The notes beneath the pieces were generated by a model. The model saw only the letters and a list, made by a program, of their open reading frames with translations, was not told the origin of the DNA and searched no databases. Made by a program: the position numbers and the translations under genes. Positions 1 through 11,700 of a stretch of DNA of 64,000 nt are shown here, piece after piece. Every line of letters starts with the position of its first letter. Within the stretch, counting starts at the first letter, position 1. Source of the DNA: Cladopsammia gracilis (Eukaryota; Cnidaria; Anthozoa; Scleractinia; Dendrophylliidae); the NCBI GenBank assembly GCA_022457155.1, contig JAJGOT010000134.1, positions 124,001 through 188,000 on the forward strand, in the 5' to 3' direction.

Positions 1-726
1 TATTTGTTTCCGGGAAAAACGAAAACATTTCGATTTCAGTCCCGGGTTCGATTTGGCGACACCAAACAGGCCTAAAATAAGTCATGATTCACTCGACTTG
101 CATATCAAAACTACTGAAAATGAAAATGAAACACTTCTGGCATTCAAGAATGTCATATCCGAGGTAAGGTATGTATATCTCCATCCAGATCTGCTCTTAG
201 ATTTCTATAAAGCTTAAAACCACTATACAGCTGTAGTTTAAAACAAGCGATAGAAGGATACGGAATATTGTAATTGAAATGAATTATAAGCCCATCCCCG
301 GCCCATGAAAACACAACAACAACAACGACAAGTTTATTAGCATTCCCAATTTACATATGGTATAGCCTAAACAAACAACATTACAACATTTTGTTTTTAA
401 GATCAACAAGAAAAGGTCTGGGTCCCCTCCGGTGTTGAAAAGTAAATAAGACCCAACATAATGTCACCGTTTTTTAATCTCCAAACCATTTAAACGCTGT
501 GCACCCTCCTTTTTCAATGTGAACTTTCACTTTACAGTGTATAATCAGGAAACGCCAGTGCATTGACGTCAGTGGCGGATCTCTCATTTTCACTTCCCCG
601 CTATTCACTCCGCCCCGTCCCCCGACCCCAGACAATTGAGTCTGGATTCGCCACTAATTTTAATTTTAAAAGAACTAAAAATTGACTGACGAACACTTTT
701 TTCTAAGCTAAAAGGGGTTTACTTAC
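1..726. other. non-coding flank of the ApeC gene
   Basis: I see no supported coding exon here. The ApeC gene runs towards this region on the minus strand, and its exon ending at 727 has a good donor (CAGG/GTAAGT), so a further 3' exon should lie here or beyond the window. I could not pick it out. A short AAC-rich tract lies near 308-330. Confidence 0.4.
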
Positions 727-1110
727 CCTGATAGTAACAATAAATAATTTTGTGGTTACTGAGTCCTGCGCCATATGGATGCGATCCTCCTTGACCGTCA
801 AAATTATTATCATTTTCATTATCAAACTGTATCCACTCCACACTAACTACAGCCCACTTCACCTGCTGGCATTCAGCTGAATCATAAGCCAGCAGGAAAA
901 ATGGCTTCAGCGAGGGGAGGGAGATAGGATCGTTTTTATCTCCATCTGTTCTGCAGCAAAAATTAATAGCTGTGTCAAGGCCATATCTGCCATCAGGAAG
1001 TGTTCCGATCGCTTTGTTCTCGTTAGCAGAGTCTTCATCGTCCCATCTGATAAAGCCTGATCTGAGATTTGATGGGCAGGACCCGCCTTTCCTGTAAATG
1101 CAGTATTTAC
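727..1110 (-). CDS. ApeC domain exon 2
   Basis: Acceptor ..TTTTTCAG at 1112-1111, donor CAGG/GTAAGT. It encodes 128 residues with the ApeC hallmarks WDDED, LPDGRYG, a CC pair, a second acidic repeat and the C-terminal HKIIYCYY. The domain is complete at this exon's end. Confidence 0.85.
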
Positions 1111-2371
1111 CTGAAAAACAAAATCAAGAGAAAAGCAATTGTTTAAAATGAGTGAGCTCTTATTCATTTTCTTCCAAAAAGGCTGGGTACTCTCCCGCTG
1201 TACAGGTCTTTTTTTAGTACAGTGAGAACAACGACGGAGCCTGCAGTAGGATCCTTTGTTCAGATGAAAGGAGAAGGAACTTAGCAGTTAGAACGTCTTA
1301 ATCAAGGACGTTTTGATATGTTGATATATTTTGATTATCAACATAATATTATGATATTAGCAATGATATTATCATGATTATACTATCTAGTTTTGTCCGT
1401 AATAGCCCGCCATATAGCAAAAATGGTAATACGAAAAATAATAAATAACTGTTTTTACCTATAGGCCAGGAACCTCGTTTCATGTCAGTCGATGTGTCTG
1501 TTTTCATGCAGAACGAACGAATGATGCCCCCGTTATTTACAGTTGCGTCAAGATGGAATCTCGGTGATTTACGGTTGTTTGGATTCCTATTTTCGGTATC
1601 TTGGTATCTCTGTCCAAAGAGCCACTGGAAGCCATCGGCGTAAGGACACCCAGATGCAGCTTTAGGTATCCCGTATGAGCCGGCTGGCCAATACATGGAC
1701 TCTGTAAAGGCATGTGAAATAAAAACAAAGATTAGTGTGAAAGCCAACCACCATGGCAGTTAATTGCTTTTCTCTTTGTTGTCTGTGATTATGCGCGAAT
1801 CTTGACCACCAGAACTTGCATGATATAAGCGTCCGTGTTATTCCCGCTTTGCAAACTGAAGTTTGTGAACGTTAAATGGATTTGTTTCGCTGGGCTGACC
1901 GTGATTCTCCAGGAGCAGTACTGTCCATTCCGGGTACTTTTGCGGATAGTTTGGTGAGCCAATCCAGTAAAGGATTGATTGCATCCTGGAAGAAAGGTTA
2001 CATAAGATTGACATGAGGTAGTTTGCGGGGCTCCTTGTTTTCTAGATATTGGACCATTACACTGTGTGTATGCGTATTTCTTAATCAAATATCTTACTTG
2101 TCCAATACTCTGACAAATTTATGGATGGCATTGTACTGTAATACATTGTGCTGTATTGTGCCGTTCTTGAATGTATTGTTAAACCATTGTTATGGTCATG
2201 TGATACAATACAATGCTATGCATAAATTTATCCGAGTATTGGATAGCCTGAGTATTGAATAGCGCAGCTCTTATGACTCTCTTATCCGGCTCTTATCACA
2301 TGCACATACATACCTGATGATTGCAGTGAATAAATAAGGATCAACAGACATAAAACTCTGCAAAAAACCAT
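727..2371 (-). CDS. CUB + ApeC (apextrin-like) secreted protein, 4 exons seen
   Basis: ApeC-domain proteins are secreted invertebrate proteins; some bind bacterial peptidoglycan. The exons I see are 2371-2314 (signal peptide MVFCRVLCLLILIYSLQSSG), 1985 to about 1800 (CUB-like: CNQSF, NGQYCSW, LTFTNFSLQSGNNTD), 1701-1459 (ApeC first half: WPAGSYGIP, SGCP, FQWLFGQRYQDTE, FCMKT, WPIG) and 1110-727 (ApeC second half: YCIYRKGGSCP, FIRWDDED, GTLPDGRYG, INFCCR, GGSHPYGAG, HKIIYCYY). Signal-CUB and ApeC-ApeC junctions keep phase. The ApeC half is intact and its cysteines are in the usual places. The CUB exon is not: the expected SPNYP-type stretch is out of frame around 1930-1965, and the frame closes before the CUB end (see findings). 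A 3' exon is implied by the donor at 726. This is a pseudogene in decay or a gene with sequence errors; the ApeC assignment is firm. Confidence 0.82.
1459..1701 (-). CDS. ApeC domain exon 1
   Basis: Acceptor CTTTACAG at 1703-1702 and donor CTATAG/GTAAAA at 1459-1457. It starts with two bases of a split codon and ends with one, joining in phase to the exon at 1110 to read WPIGKYCIYRKGG. Tryptophan-rich opening and QDTE/FCMKT motifs match the first half of ApeC domains. Confidence 0.85.
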
Positions 2372-2639
2372 CTCAGTTCCCTTCAGTTCCTTGAAAATGC
2401 GAAAACGAGTGAAAATTTCAATGAAACGCGAGTCAGTATTTATATCTACACGTATTTCACGGTATTCACCCAATGAGGGGCGTAAAATGCAAATTTTAGC
2501 CTAGTCACGAATCCCAGGGTCCTCTCTTTCCTTCCCTCGCGGATCGGAGAAAGGACCCTGATTTCGACTGGTCAGGTGCCTCCCTGTGACGAGGTAGTAA
2601 TACAGTATCAGCCATCATCCTTTTGATCTTTAATCTGGA

Positions 2640-2662
2640 GGGGGGAGGGGGGGGGGGGGGTT
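2640..2662. repeat. poly-G tract
   Basis: A run of G with few interruptions. Runs like this recur at about 20 places in the window, almost always next to a MITE end. Confidence 0.9.
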
Positions 2663-2758
2663 GGGAGTGAGGGGTCACACGTAGAAAAAAAATTAACTAA
2701 CGCGAATTAATTAAATTAATAAATTAACGCGAATGTTTGAAAAAATAAGGTAAATTAA

Positions 2759-2971
2759 CTTAAAGAGGCAGTATCACGAGGTCGAAAACGTGGGTTTGAT
2801 TCCGCAAATTCAAAAAGGCCGTTCTGAAGTGGAGGTATTTGTTGAATCAAAAAATCCGTTTTGATAGCCGGAAGAAATAAAAAATCACTTTTAACAGTGA
2901 CATGTCGAAAATTCCGGTGCAAGAATAGTGAACAGTGCCGCGCGTGGAACCTCATGATACTGCCCCTTTAA
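2759..2971. mobile_element. MITE with AAAGRGGCAGTATCA termini
   Basis: Left end TTAAAGAGGCAGTATCACGAGGT and right end CCTCATGATACTGCCCCTTTAA are inverted copies about 22 bp long with two mismatches. The roughly 210-bp interior has no coding potential. A TTAA at the outer edges would fit a TTAA target site, but I cannot separate it from the terminal repeat. Confidence 0.75.
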
Positions 2972-3019
2972 AATGAATAAAAAAGCTGACGTTTCGAGCG
3001 CTAGCCTGTCAGCGTGAAT

Positions 3020-4186
3020 TAAGTGAAATTTGATCCTCGCAATGTGCTACCATTTGAAAAGCAACCTGAAAAAAATTCAGGCTTGAGCGGAATGATAGAA
3101 ATTTAATTCAATTTTTTAATTTAATTTTTTTATTTTTTTTTTCTTTCAGGTTCCGTTTTCAACTGCTTAAGGCGGGACTCAACCTAAATTTGAATGAAAT
3201 TTGAAGAGATTTTAAGAAGGGATAGAAGAAAGAAAATGATTTTTGGAACACCAACAGACAGTTGATACCCACGCAAGAGCACCCCAGGTTGCTAGTGGAC
3301 TAACTTGGTGTCCGTCTATTAATTATTAACTACAAATTCTAATTTTAAAACTTCACTAAATCTTCAATATTTCTTATTTCTCTTAATTTTACCAATCCTT
3401 CTAGAAAAACTATCCCCTCCCAAACATACTCAAAAATCACCCAAAAATTCACAAAACACCCCACAACATAGATTCAGGGGATGAGCATAGCGTTTTTGGA
3501 TTGCTTGAAACGTGAACGAGATATTTCCATTAACCCTATTCGGCCTGGGCTTTTTTCCCCCACCCCCCTTCGTAACTTCAAGAACATTAATGCTACGACA
3601 ATGAAACCAAGAGGGCATATAGTACGTCCGAAACTGTTTCCTTTGCGGTCCGCACAATGGAACAATGACGTCGTATGACGTAGTTATTAGGTAATTAGTT
3701 ATACGGCCGCCATCTTGGATCCGCCATCTTGGATTTCTGAATTTTTTTAAAGCCTCTTAAAAACCATCCAAATTGACTCAAAGTTAATCAAAACCAATAA
3801 ATAAACGCTAAATGACGTAAAAATATAAAAGTTATACCAATAAACATTGTTTTTCTTCATTCAAAGGTACAAATATGCAAATTTCAAAAAACATGGCTGT
3901 CAAAATCTTGTTGCCATGGAAACATCAAGTCAAGTGATCAAAAATTTGTTACATAAAATTGTTGCCAGATAAATGTTAGGAAAAGTCACAAAGTTTGATG
4001 GCGTTTGAATACATATTAAAGAAGTTATGAACGTTCAAAGGTAGCGCGGGCACTTTGTGCCCCCCCCCCCCCCCCCCCCCCAGGCCGAATAGGGTTAAAG
4101 CCATGTCAAGTGGCGGAAGAATGGCGTTTAGGTTAAGTCCCGCCTTAAGTTGATAGCTCACTGCGAGGATCAAATTTCACTCATCT
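3020..4186. mobile_element. inverted-repeat element split by a second MITE
   Basis: The left arm (AAGTGAAATTTGATCCTCGCA near 3020; TTAAGGCGGGACTCAACCTAAATTT near 3170) reappears inverted on the right (TTTAGGTTAAGTCCCGCCTTAA near 4128; TGCGAGGATCAAATTTCACT near 4163). The middle is occupied by the TTAA-flanked element at 3533-4098, so this older element was the landing site. Confidence 0.65.
3533..4098. mobile_element. piggyBac-like MITE (TTAA target, CCCTATTCGGCC ends)
   Basis: TTAA-CCCTATTCGGCCTGGG on the left mirrors CCCAGGCCGAATAGGG-TTAA on the right. TTAA duplication with CCC-starting termini is the piggyBac hallmark. No transposase frame is present, so it is non-autonomous. Poly-C tracts sit just inside both ends, and the interior contains CCGCCATCTTGGAT. 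A diverged inverted second copy lies at 22755-23365. Confidence 0.75.
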
Positions 4187-4297
4187 TTCATCCGTACGCA
4201 TACGTAGTTCACATATATGATTTTTATATATTCATATTCAGAGTGAATTGAATAATTAGTTGAGTACTTAACGGTTAAATAATCCACAGCTAAAAAC

Positions 4298-4814
4298 AGA
4301 AGAACCTCGATTTAACGAACCTGAAAAAAGAAGTCCTCGGTATATTACGAACGATATTCTTCAGCCCGGCAAAATAACAAGTAAAATGTATGGAACAGAA
4401 CCTCGATATAACGAAATCTTCGTTTTAACGAACACAATCCGGCAGCCCAAACGTAAAATCTACCCCGATATAACGAATAAATGTCAACGCGCGATAGACC
4501 AACATTGTATGCTATAGGGCAAAGGTATAACCTGAAAACATGTACACTTTTTTTTTTTCCAGTGCCGTAGTTATATTTTATAGTGTACTGTAGTTTCATA
4601 CAGGCACTGATAAAGTGCAAATGTTATTTGTTAAGATCCGGAAATACGTAACACCGTTACAAAACAACTATTAACTACACCTCGATATCACGAAAATTTT
4701 GGTTGTTTTTCTGCAAATTCGTTATAACAAGGTGTTCGATTTAACGAAAAACCCTCGATATAACGAACCAATTTCCCCAGTCCCTTGGCACTTCGTTAAA
4801 TCGAAGTGCCACTG
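4298..4814. mobile_element. pogo/Tigger-type MITE
   Basis: Starts CAGAAGAACCTCGATTTAACGAA and ends with the inverted TTCGTTAAATCGAAGTGCCACTG. CAG.....CGATTTAACGAA termini are typical of pogo/Tigger elements of the Tc1/mariner superfamily. Several internal copies of CTCGATATAACGAA point inward. No transposase is present. Confidence 0.7.
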
Positions 4815-4984
4815 TAGGATATTTCAACTAGCATTCACTTGAAATCATAACTGAATCACTTTTTGGTGGTAGAAAGATCCATAGCTGTTCAATTTGATAA
4901 TAACACAGCAAATATTAAAATAATTATTAGTCATCAGTGAAAGAACGCGAAGTGAATTATTAATATTATATGTATAAGTCAATT

Positions 4985-5840
4985 TTTCTCTTTTAGGAGC
5001 GAAAGTAGCAGAATTAATGACTCAACAAAATTGAGCGCAAATAAAATGCATGCACTATCTTTTAACTATAATTACATATGTATAATAACTTACGGTACCT
5101 GAAAGATGATAGTTTCACTCTGTTAGGAGTTGATCGCGATTACCAGTGCGAGAAAAACCGAATGGATAAGCGGAAAGTTAAGCCCTGTACAGCTAACTGT
5201 AATGTGCTAATAATACTTTCAAAAGGAACATCAAGACAAACTCATCAATTTGTCTCTCAAGAAAGCAGCTGCGGACACATTGGGATTTGTCACATTTTAT
5301 CTTTAGTCAACGACAGTTCGGCTTTCTCTAAATTTTTATTACTTTCGAATGTGTGTTATCTTTGTTTAATGGACAGCTTTTACTTTTTTTTCAGACATTC
5401 TATCAATTATTTCAAGTAAAGAAAAAATAATTGTTCAATGCTAGTTTTTTTTTTTCTCTTTTAGCGCGTAACTTAAACACCTGGGAGAATAATTATAACT
5501 CAATTACATTGCGCGCAAATAAAATAATAAAATGCACTATAAACTATAATTTATAACTTACGGTGCCTGAAAGATGTTAGAGTCTCTCTGTCAGATGTTG
5601 ATCGTGATATTAATACGCACACACAGAAAGCTAAGCCCTAAACAGCTGTTGTTTGCAATATGTCAGTTAAAAAAGGGACAGAAAGAAAAACGTATGAATT
5701 CATCTCACGCAATATTCAGCAACTTAATTTTTCTAAAGCAGTAAAAATGTTAATTTTTTTCTTTACAACAAGTCCACTTGGTGACTTTTAGTTGCAATTA
5801 TTTAGATAATTCAGACCTCAAAAAGAGAAACATTTTCCTT
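4985..5840. repeat. diverged tandem duplication of about 480 bp
   Basis: Segments starting near 5030 and near 5505 share GCGCAAATAAAAT, then AACTTACGGTRCCTGAAAGATG, then GTTGATCG at matching distances. On the minus strand each copy ends in a donor-like CC/GTAAGTTAT, so the unit may hold a duplicated minus-strand exon, but no frame could be supported. Confidence 0.55.
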
Positions 5841-7261
5841 TTTCCAATAAAAAAAATAGGTACGCAATGCGTACGGAAGCGACGACGAGTTTCAACTTGG
5901 CGTTAAATCAATAGGTCTGGGGTGGTCTGATAAAATCAGTGAATCACTCGATTTAAATGCGAAGTTCCACAAGAAAAGGGTCGGTGTGAAATGCAAATTT
6001 CGGCGACTTTCAGTCGGTGCATGCTGTTGACCAGAGTGTCCTATAAATGAAATTTGCTTAAAAATGCTCATTAAACCAGAATATTGCCCCAGCAAATAAT
6101 ATAATACCAGAAGTAGTCAAGAACTTGTGATAGATTCAACTTTCATTGGTAAAATGATTTTTTTTTCCAAATATTTTCAATTTTTGTACTTATGGTTGTA
6201 GGAATAACGTATGTTTGTCAGTTGTTGATTCTTTTGTGTTTGATTGAAAACCGAAGGTGAGAATGGCCAGGTAAGCCCTTTTTATACCAGAACTTCCTGT
6301 TGAAGACTGGTCCTGGCTGACACCGATACTCGTGATATGCATGAGAAGATTTATTACACAAAATTATTGTGGTTGCTGCATTGGTAATTGCACATTTTAT
6401 TTAAACCATGTTGCACAAACTCGTGTGCAAAATCAAAACAATTCATCGTTTTCCTTCATATTTGTGACAAATATGGATTGGAACTTATTTTGTCATACTT
6501 GATTGGTATAATTCTATGCTGATCAGGCTTAATATATGTCACACACCCGTCAAGAACAGACAACATTTCATTTTCAAATTATTTGAGATTAAAATTACAT
6601 CTGAGTTTGTTTTACTTGTGTGCAATTCAATATTTGTACATTTTGCAAGTTACAATTGATAATCAGTCCATTGTTGTCCGGATAGCTGTTTTTCTGATTC
6701 CTTACAGTGTTACTATGAAGTGTTAATACAGGAAGCACAATTTGAACTTTACAATGTACATGATTAAAACTGTTACAATTGCTAAATGACAACAACTGGA
6801 AATTGTTTCCATGTTTGTGCTTCACAAATTGAAAAGACTTTGTCAGCTCTGAACATGTTTTCAGAGATTATTGGTAGTTTGACATTTTGTGGTTTCATTT
6901 ATTAATGCATAAACAGCAGGTCACCAGTTTCTTCAGCACTTGAGACTTTTCGTCACTGTTACCAGCATTAGTTGATGTGCTAAATGTTTGCAGATGCATT
7001 GGCTGGAGGTGATTCAGTACCTTTAAAAAGAAAATAAATGAATACCTTGAGATTCAGTTCATTTTTTTAAGTGTTGTGTCATTCTACTAAAGTTTAAAAC
7101 CAAAATGGCTTTATGGGGACTTAAAAGATGAATTAAAGTGCTTTATTTAGAGATACATTGGATGGTGAAGAATTCAATTTGGGAGCTGAGAGATTTCATT
7201 TTATGTATTGAAAAACTATTACATGTGGCTAGTCACATGTAATAACCGGTGAAGACAGAAT
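5841..7261. other. AT-rich non-coding stretch
   Basis: Nothing supportable: no long frame with family features and no clear inverted repeats. It lies downstream of the 2A/protease frames and may hold their 3' untranslated DNA. Confidence 0.4.
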
Positions 7262-7350
7262 GAAAATTCTTGCACAACCTCAAGGCAAAAAAAAAAAAAT
7301 TGCCCCCTCCCCCCCCCCCCCCCCTTAAAATTAAAATGGTCCATCCCTTA
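7262..7350. mobile_element. terminal fragment of the GGGRCGGACCATT family
   Basis: Contains CTTGCACAACCTCAAG, a poly-A/poly-C core and ends AATGGTCCATCCCTTA. The same order of motifs forms the right half of the element at 16980-17196. Only one end is present, so it is truncated. Confidence 0.6.
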
Positions 7351-7440
7351 GCCCAATACAAGATAATGTTCTCACCCTTCATGAAAAACACATGAGGAAA
7401 ACACTTTGGTAGAAATTCTGAAGATATTGCACCACTTCCC

Positions 7441-7947
7441 CTATACTGTTAAATTCCAACAAAACACTCCATTTGTAGCAACATTTCCATGACTATCTCG
7501 TGAATGGGAATCTAATAATTTGTAATAATCATGGTTGTCAACAATAACAGCAACTGTGTTTATTTCAATGATCAACAGAAAAGCATTATACTGTGTCATC
7601 AACATATCGAAAGCATGTTGTAATGGTAAATGCGGACAATCTCTTATATGAGACATCTGTAAGTCACCAGTACTGCTATCACTAAACCTAATAAAAAATG
7701 TTTCATTGTTGATCGATAAAGCAGAAGGAATCTTGGACAGCAACAAATAGTCTTTTCCTGCAAACTTACATAAATGGGAATAAAGTGAATTACCAAGCAA
7801 CAATATTTCATTTGAATTGTTTCTAATCCAAGCCGATACATTCGTTCTAAAATTGTAAACAGCCGTCAAGCACATAGCTACACACTGTTTACCAGAATTA
7901 CTTCCAAACAGCGAGACATTGCCCTGATGAAAATCAGCTGTACGTAA
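7441..7947 (-). CDS. C76/OTU-like cysteine protease domain protein
   Basis: About 168 residues are open. The N-terminal part reads ADFHQGNVSLFG..GKQCVAM; the C-terminal part holds FLLIIEINTVAVI and DSHSRD. Together these match the cysteine-protease fold shared by herpes-type tegument (C76) and OTU-like domains found in animal mobile elements: catalytic Cys in GKQC (codon 7884-7882) and the His/Asp in DSHSRD. The frame opens at 7947 after an in-frame TAG and overlaps, in another frame, the 2A-carrying frame that ends at 7934. A single protein therefore needs a frameshift or an unseen intron. It is likely a piece of a mobile-element protein or a captured gene. The function as a deubiquitinase-like protease is inferred. 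Confidence 0.6.
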   Translation of the reverse strand, partial: LRTADFHQGNVSLFGSNSGKQCVAMCLTAVYNFRTNVSAWIRNNSNEILLLGNSLYSHLCKFAGKDYLLLSKIPSALSINNETFFIRFSDSSTGDLQMSHIRDCPHLPLQHAFDMLMTQYNAFLLIIEINTVAVIVDNHDYYKLLDSHSRDSHGNVATNGVFCWNLTV

Positions 7948-8194
7948 CTATCTTTGAGGTATATCCTACAAAATAGCAAGGACCAGGATTCATTTCTACA
8001 TCGTTAGCAAGTCGAATCAAAAGTGGAATATAACAACGATACATGCAGATTTGTGAGAACCAAAGCTTAGTATAGTAACTCATTTGCCACGCATCAACAA
8101 CATTTCTCAACGTTGGAAGGTATATACATTGTAGCTTCCAGATAAAACAGAAAATTTCTATATAACAACATAGACCAGAATTTTCCTTTGACAC
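7934..8194 (-). CDS. N-terminal segment ending in a 2A-like peptide
   Basis: The frame carries LLIRLANDVEMNPGP; DVEMNPGP lies at 8002-7979 and fits the 2A consensus D(V/I)ExNPGP, which makes the ribosome skip one peptide bond between G and P. 2A-like peptides are known in non-LTR retrotransposons and in some NLR-type proteins of marine invertebrates, where they can also act as signal sequences. The preceding 50 residues are hydrophobic and aromatic with several Cys. Translation ends 14 codons after the motif, and the protease frame begins there. The true start codon is uncertain. Confidence 0.6.
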   Translation of the reverse strand: MSKENSGLCCYIEIFCFIWKLQCIYLPTLRNVVDAWQMSYYTKLWFSQICMYRCYIPLLIRLANDVEMNPGPCYFVGYTSKIVTYS

Positions 8195-9062
8195 GATTTA
8201 AACATTCTCTGGCTTTGAGATAAGCATTATATACAACCCCACAGCGGCTCTATATTACATTAAAGATACCATAACTGTATACACAATATGCTGGTAATGA
8301 TGGCTCACCTTTTATTAACAGCTTGAATCCTAGATAAACTGTTTCCTTCTCTTCCTTCGATACAATGAAGTTGCTCCGATATTCTGTACACAACTGATCA
8401 TGAACCACCGCACACTTCGTTTTCAGGTAACAGCTCTCGTAGGATACTCAGTTATAAGTCAAGTTCAGTAAATCAATGCTATTTCGGCGCTATTTCTGGC
8501 CATCAGTTCTGACAAGTTCTTTCTGAGACAAGCAAAGATCCGTTCTAAAACAGCGCCCGGACTCCCAGACCTTTTGCTTATCGCGAGTGCGAGTGGGAGT
8601 ATGTACTGCTAATGTGTGTATATCACTCCGTGTCTGTTTGTTTGCAAGTGAGCGCAAATATATTCACGATAAATAAAGCACGGCGGTGTAAAATTTGAAA
8701 CAGACAAACAAACCTTTTCTCCACACTTAAAAACAAAATGGCGGAGCAAGACGAGGTGGTCACGTGACCTTATCTTCCAAGCTGGTTTCCAGTGTTTCTC
8801 GGGTGTAATCCGGACAGCCGGACAGCCTGCGGACAGCCGGACAGACATCACGGCACGACGGCAATAACGCGATGACTTCGTCATCGCTTAAAAATGGGCA
8901 TGCCTGTAATTTCTGTAAATATTTCATTTATATTTCTATAGTGACGGTCATTTATATTTTATAATGCAATTATTTTATATTTCAGTTTTATTACTTTTTA
9001 AATTTAAAATTTAAATAGCTAAATCTTCTTGACACATTAATAAAGTTATTATTATATAGATA

Positions 9063-9338
9063 AGTTTTCAATTGAGTGTGGTAAAACCAAAACCAAAGTA
9101 ATTACTCTGACCAATCACCGCAGTCGTAAACAATCCAATGAACCAATCAGAGCTCGAAGCAATTACATGTCGACGGCGCCAAGCGCGGGAAAACGCATGC
9201 GAGCAAGTCACGATTAGTTTTGGTTTTACTTATGATTGGTCGAGAAAGTGGCGCGAGATTTTTTTAGCCAATCACAAAGCGTAGCAATGAAAAACCAAAG
9301 CAATTGTGTAATTATTTTTCACACTCAATTGAAAACTG
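9063..9338. mobile_element. MITE with perfect 18-bp termini
   Basis: AGTTTTCAATTGAGTGTG at the left is exactly inverted at the right. The interior has repeated ACCAATCA and AAAACCAAA motifs. Related partial copies lie at 18094-18212 and 21842-22099, both inside introns of the tandem-pseudokinase gene. Confidence 0.85.
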
Positions 9339-11194
9339 CTCTCTCTCTATTTTTTATTTCATCCCCGTAGCACCTGCTGCTAGCACTTGAGTATTTTTGT
9401 TCTCTAAGGAATACTGTCCCGCCGAAATAACAAAATTTTGCTTACTTAATTATCATGTTATTTCGCCAAATACCACTAAATATACAATGTCGTGACTGGA
9501 AGTCAGATGCCTTTACGTAATATTTAGTATTATGAACTGTATGACATTTGTGATCATCATCGCATGTTTCGATCGCGTGATGAATGGATCTTGAACTCTT
9601 AAAAAACACTTAAGCGGTTAAAATTAAATAATATATATAGATAGGCTTAGCCTAACAGCGGAGCTCTCTGAACAGAACTCTCTGAACTCTTAACTTAGGT
9701 GAAAGGTCGGAAGCACAATAAAAATTAGAATTAAGATTGACGACCAGGCTATTTTTCAATTTTAGCAATTCTCAAAAACAATAAGCGACTCAAAACATTG
9801 GTAAAAAGTTTACCAATGTTTTTCTATCCTGTCAAAGGCTTTTTCTTGATCAATATTCAGCAAGATACCAGCTTCATTGGTAATATTTATATAATCTAGA
9901 GTGTCACGCAAGAGAAATAAATTCTCAAAAATCGTCCTACCTGGGACGGAACAATTTTAATTTTCTTGAATAATCGAGGGTAACACTTTTGAAAGTCTGT
10001 TTGTAAGAGCTTTTGAACAAATTTGTAATCAACATTGAGTAGCGAAATGGTTGGGCCACCAATTTTTGAGGTTTTTCTTATCATCTTTCTTGTAAAGTAA
10101 TCTAGTCACGCTTCCTTGCAATGATTCAAAAAAGGCGAGTCAAAAGCCAAGTAATACGCAATTCCAGTCATTTAAGGCATAAACTTTCTCAAAAACCTAA
10201 TTGACTCCAATAGACTCCACGATTTCATCCTAAATTTGGAAGTTGGAAGTGATCTATTTCGGCGGCTGTTTGTTTTTATCGGCGTTGAATTGAAAGTGAC
10301 TACATCCCGGCAAGCTCCAAGTGGCGCGTCGTTTGTGAGAAGATCTATTAGCATTTGTGGACCGATTCGAGTTTTATTTTGGATACAGTAAAATATAAAA
10401 TGAAATGAAGCTGAATAATTAGTGCTCGTACCATAGAAAAGTCAGAAAAAAGCGAAGATCGATTCTGAACGAAAAATAACATAACCGTAAACAAACACAG
10501 CAGGACAGTCGCGTGCTGAGTGAGTAGCTGTTGTTTTATATTTTCAGTTTTTTTTAGCACTGGTTAGCGTGGAGAAGGCCCTGGGAACGTGTCAGTAAGC
10601 ACGTCTCCAGTTCCAAGTATTATTGCTACGAGCCCCCAGGCGAGTAGCACACTAATCTTTGGTTCGCCTGTGGTTCCTTGGGTACCCTGCACTTTGTTAT
10701 ACGGCAGTCTCAATTTTTGTTTGTCACGATGATTTTGAGCAAGCGTACGTCCAGCGGTGTCATCATAACTTAGATGCGCCTGGATCTGAATGCGTCTTTC
10801 TCCGTCCATAGCACGTGCTCGCTTCTATTCTTCGATTTCAAAGTAAGTGTTTCTATTTGCAAATGTATCATGCCAAATTCAAAGTTATTTGTTGCTGGAA
10901 GCATTGACCAAGGTCACGAACGATTTAGTTACATTTCACGGGGAAGGCAATGTTGTTTTATGAGTTTTTCAGCGTTGTTACGTGCTCAGCCGGTTTGCCG
11001 ATTGAATAATGGATCACAAAGAACTACTTAAGCTTACAATGGTATGTAATTCGAAAATGATGGTATGGTAATTGACCCAATAAATAAATTTATGAAATTA
11101 TCAAAATCTGTATGTACAATTACCATTATGTTTTACTGCCCAGCATCTGCTCGCAGCATTATCATTACAATCTGTAACCTCTAGTATTAACTGT

Positions 11195-11700
11195 ATACGG
11201 TAGAGTTCCGATAGAAGCGACCGCTCGTTACTTTCGGAATTGGCAGCCTTTGGGGGTCGCTACTTTCGGGGAACAATAATGGTTTACAAATAAAGCTGGC
11301 GCGAGCTTTTTTTCCGAAATAAAAAATGAACAACATAAAATTAAAAAAGAACTACAATATTTTATTTACATTCTATATGTATAGATTGTGTTTCATAAAA
11401 AGAAGGTAACAATGATAAATACAGCAAACCTAAAATAAATCAATATCAACACCAATAAACAAATAAGACAAAATTCGTCAATCCAGTTTCATGTTTTAAC
11501 TGCGACATGGGTGGGCTCTGGATGTCTTCCTAGACTGTTTTGTCAGTGGTCGGGACGAGTTGTATTAGTTTGTCTCTCAGTTCTTTTCTTAGACTTCGGG
11601 AGGTCGCTACTTTCGGGATTTACTAGCGGCCACAAAAATTGACGTTACTTTCGGGGGTCGCTACTTTTGGGGGGTCGTTACTATCGAAACTCTACGGTAC
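11195..11700. mobile_element. MITE with ACGGTAGAGTTYCGATAG termini
   Basis: The left end TATACGGTAGAGTTCCGATAG mirrors CTATCGAAACTCTACGGTA at the right. Subterminal GGGGTCGCTACTTTCGGG motifs occur four times. The interior is AT-rich with no frame. Confidence 0.75.

Noticed and set aside
2980..3015. Second hammerhead ribozyme (minus strand, GCTCGAAACGTCAGC)
   Set aside because: The CUGANGA core is incomplete (CTGACA, two bases lost), so at most it is a relic.
8609..8884. 91-codon minus frame
   Set aside because: No domain or splice context; it covers short direct repeats of GGACAGCCGGACAG.
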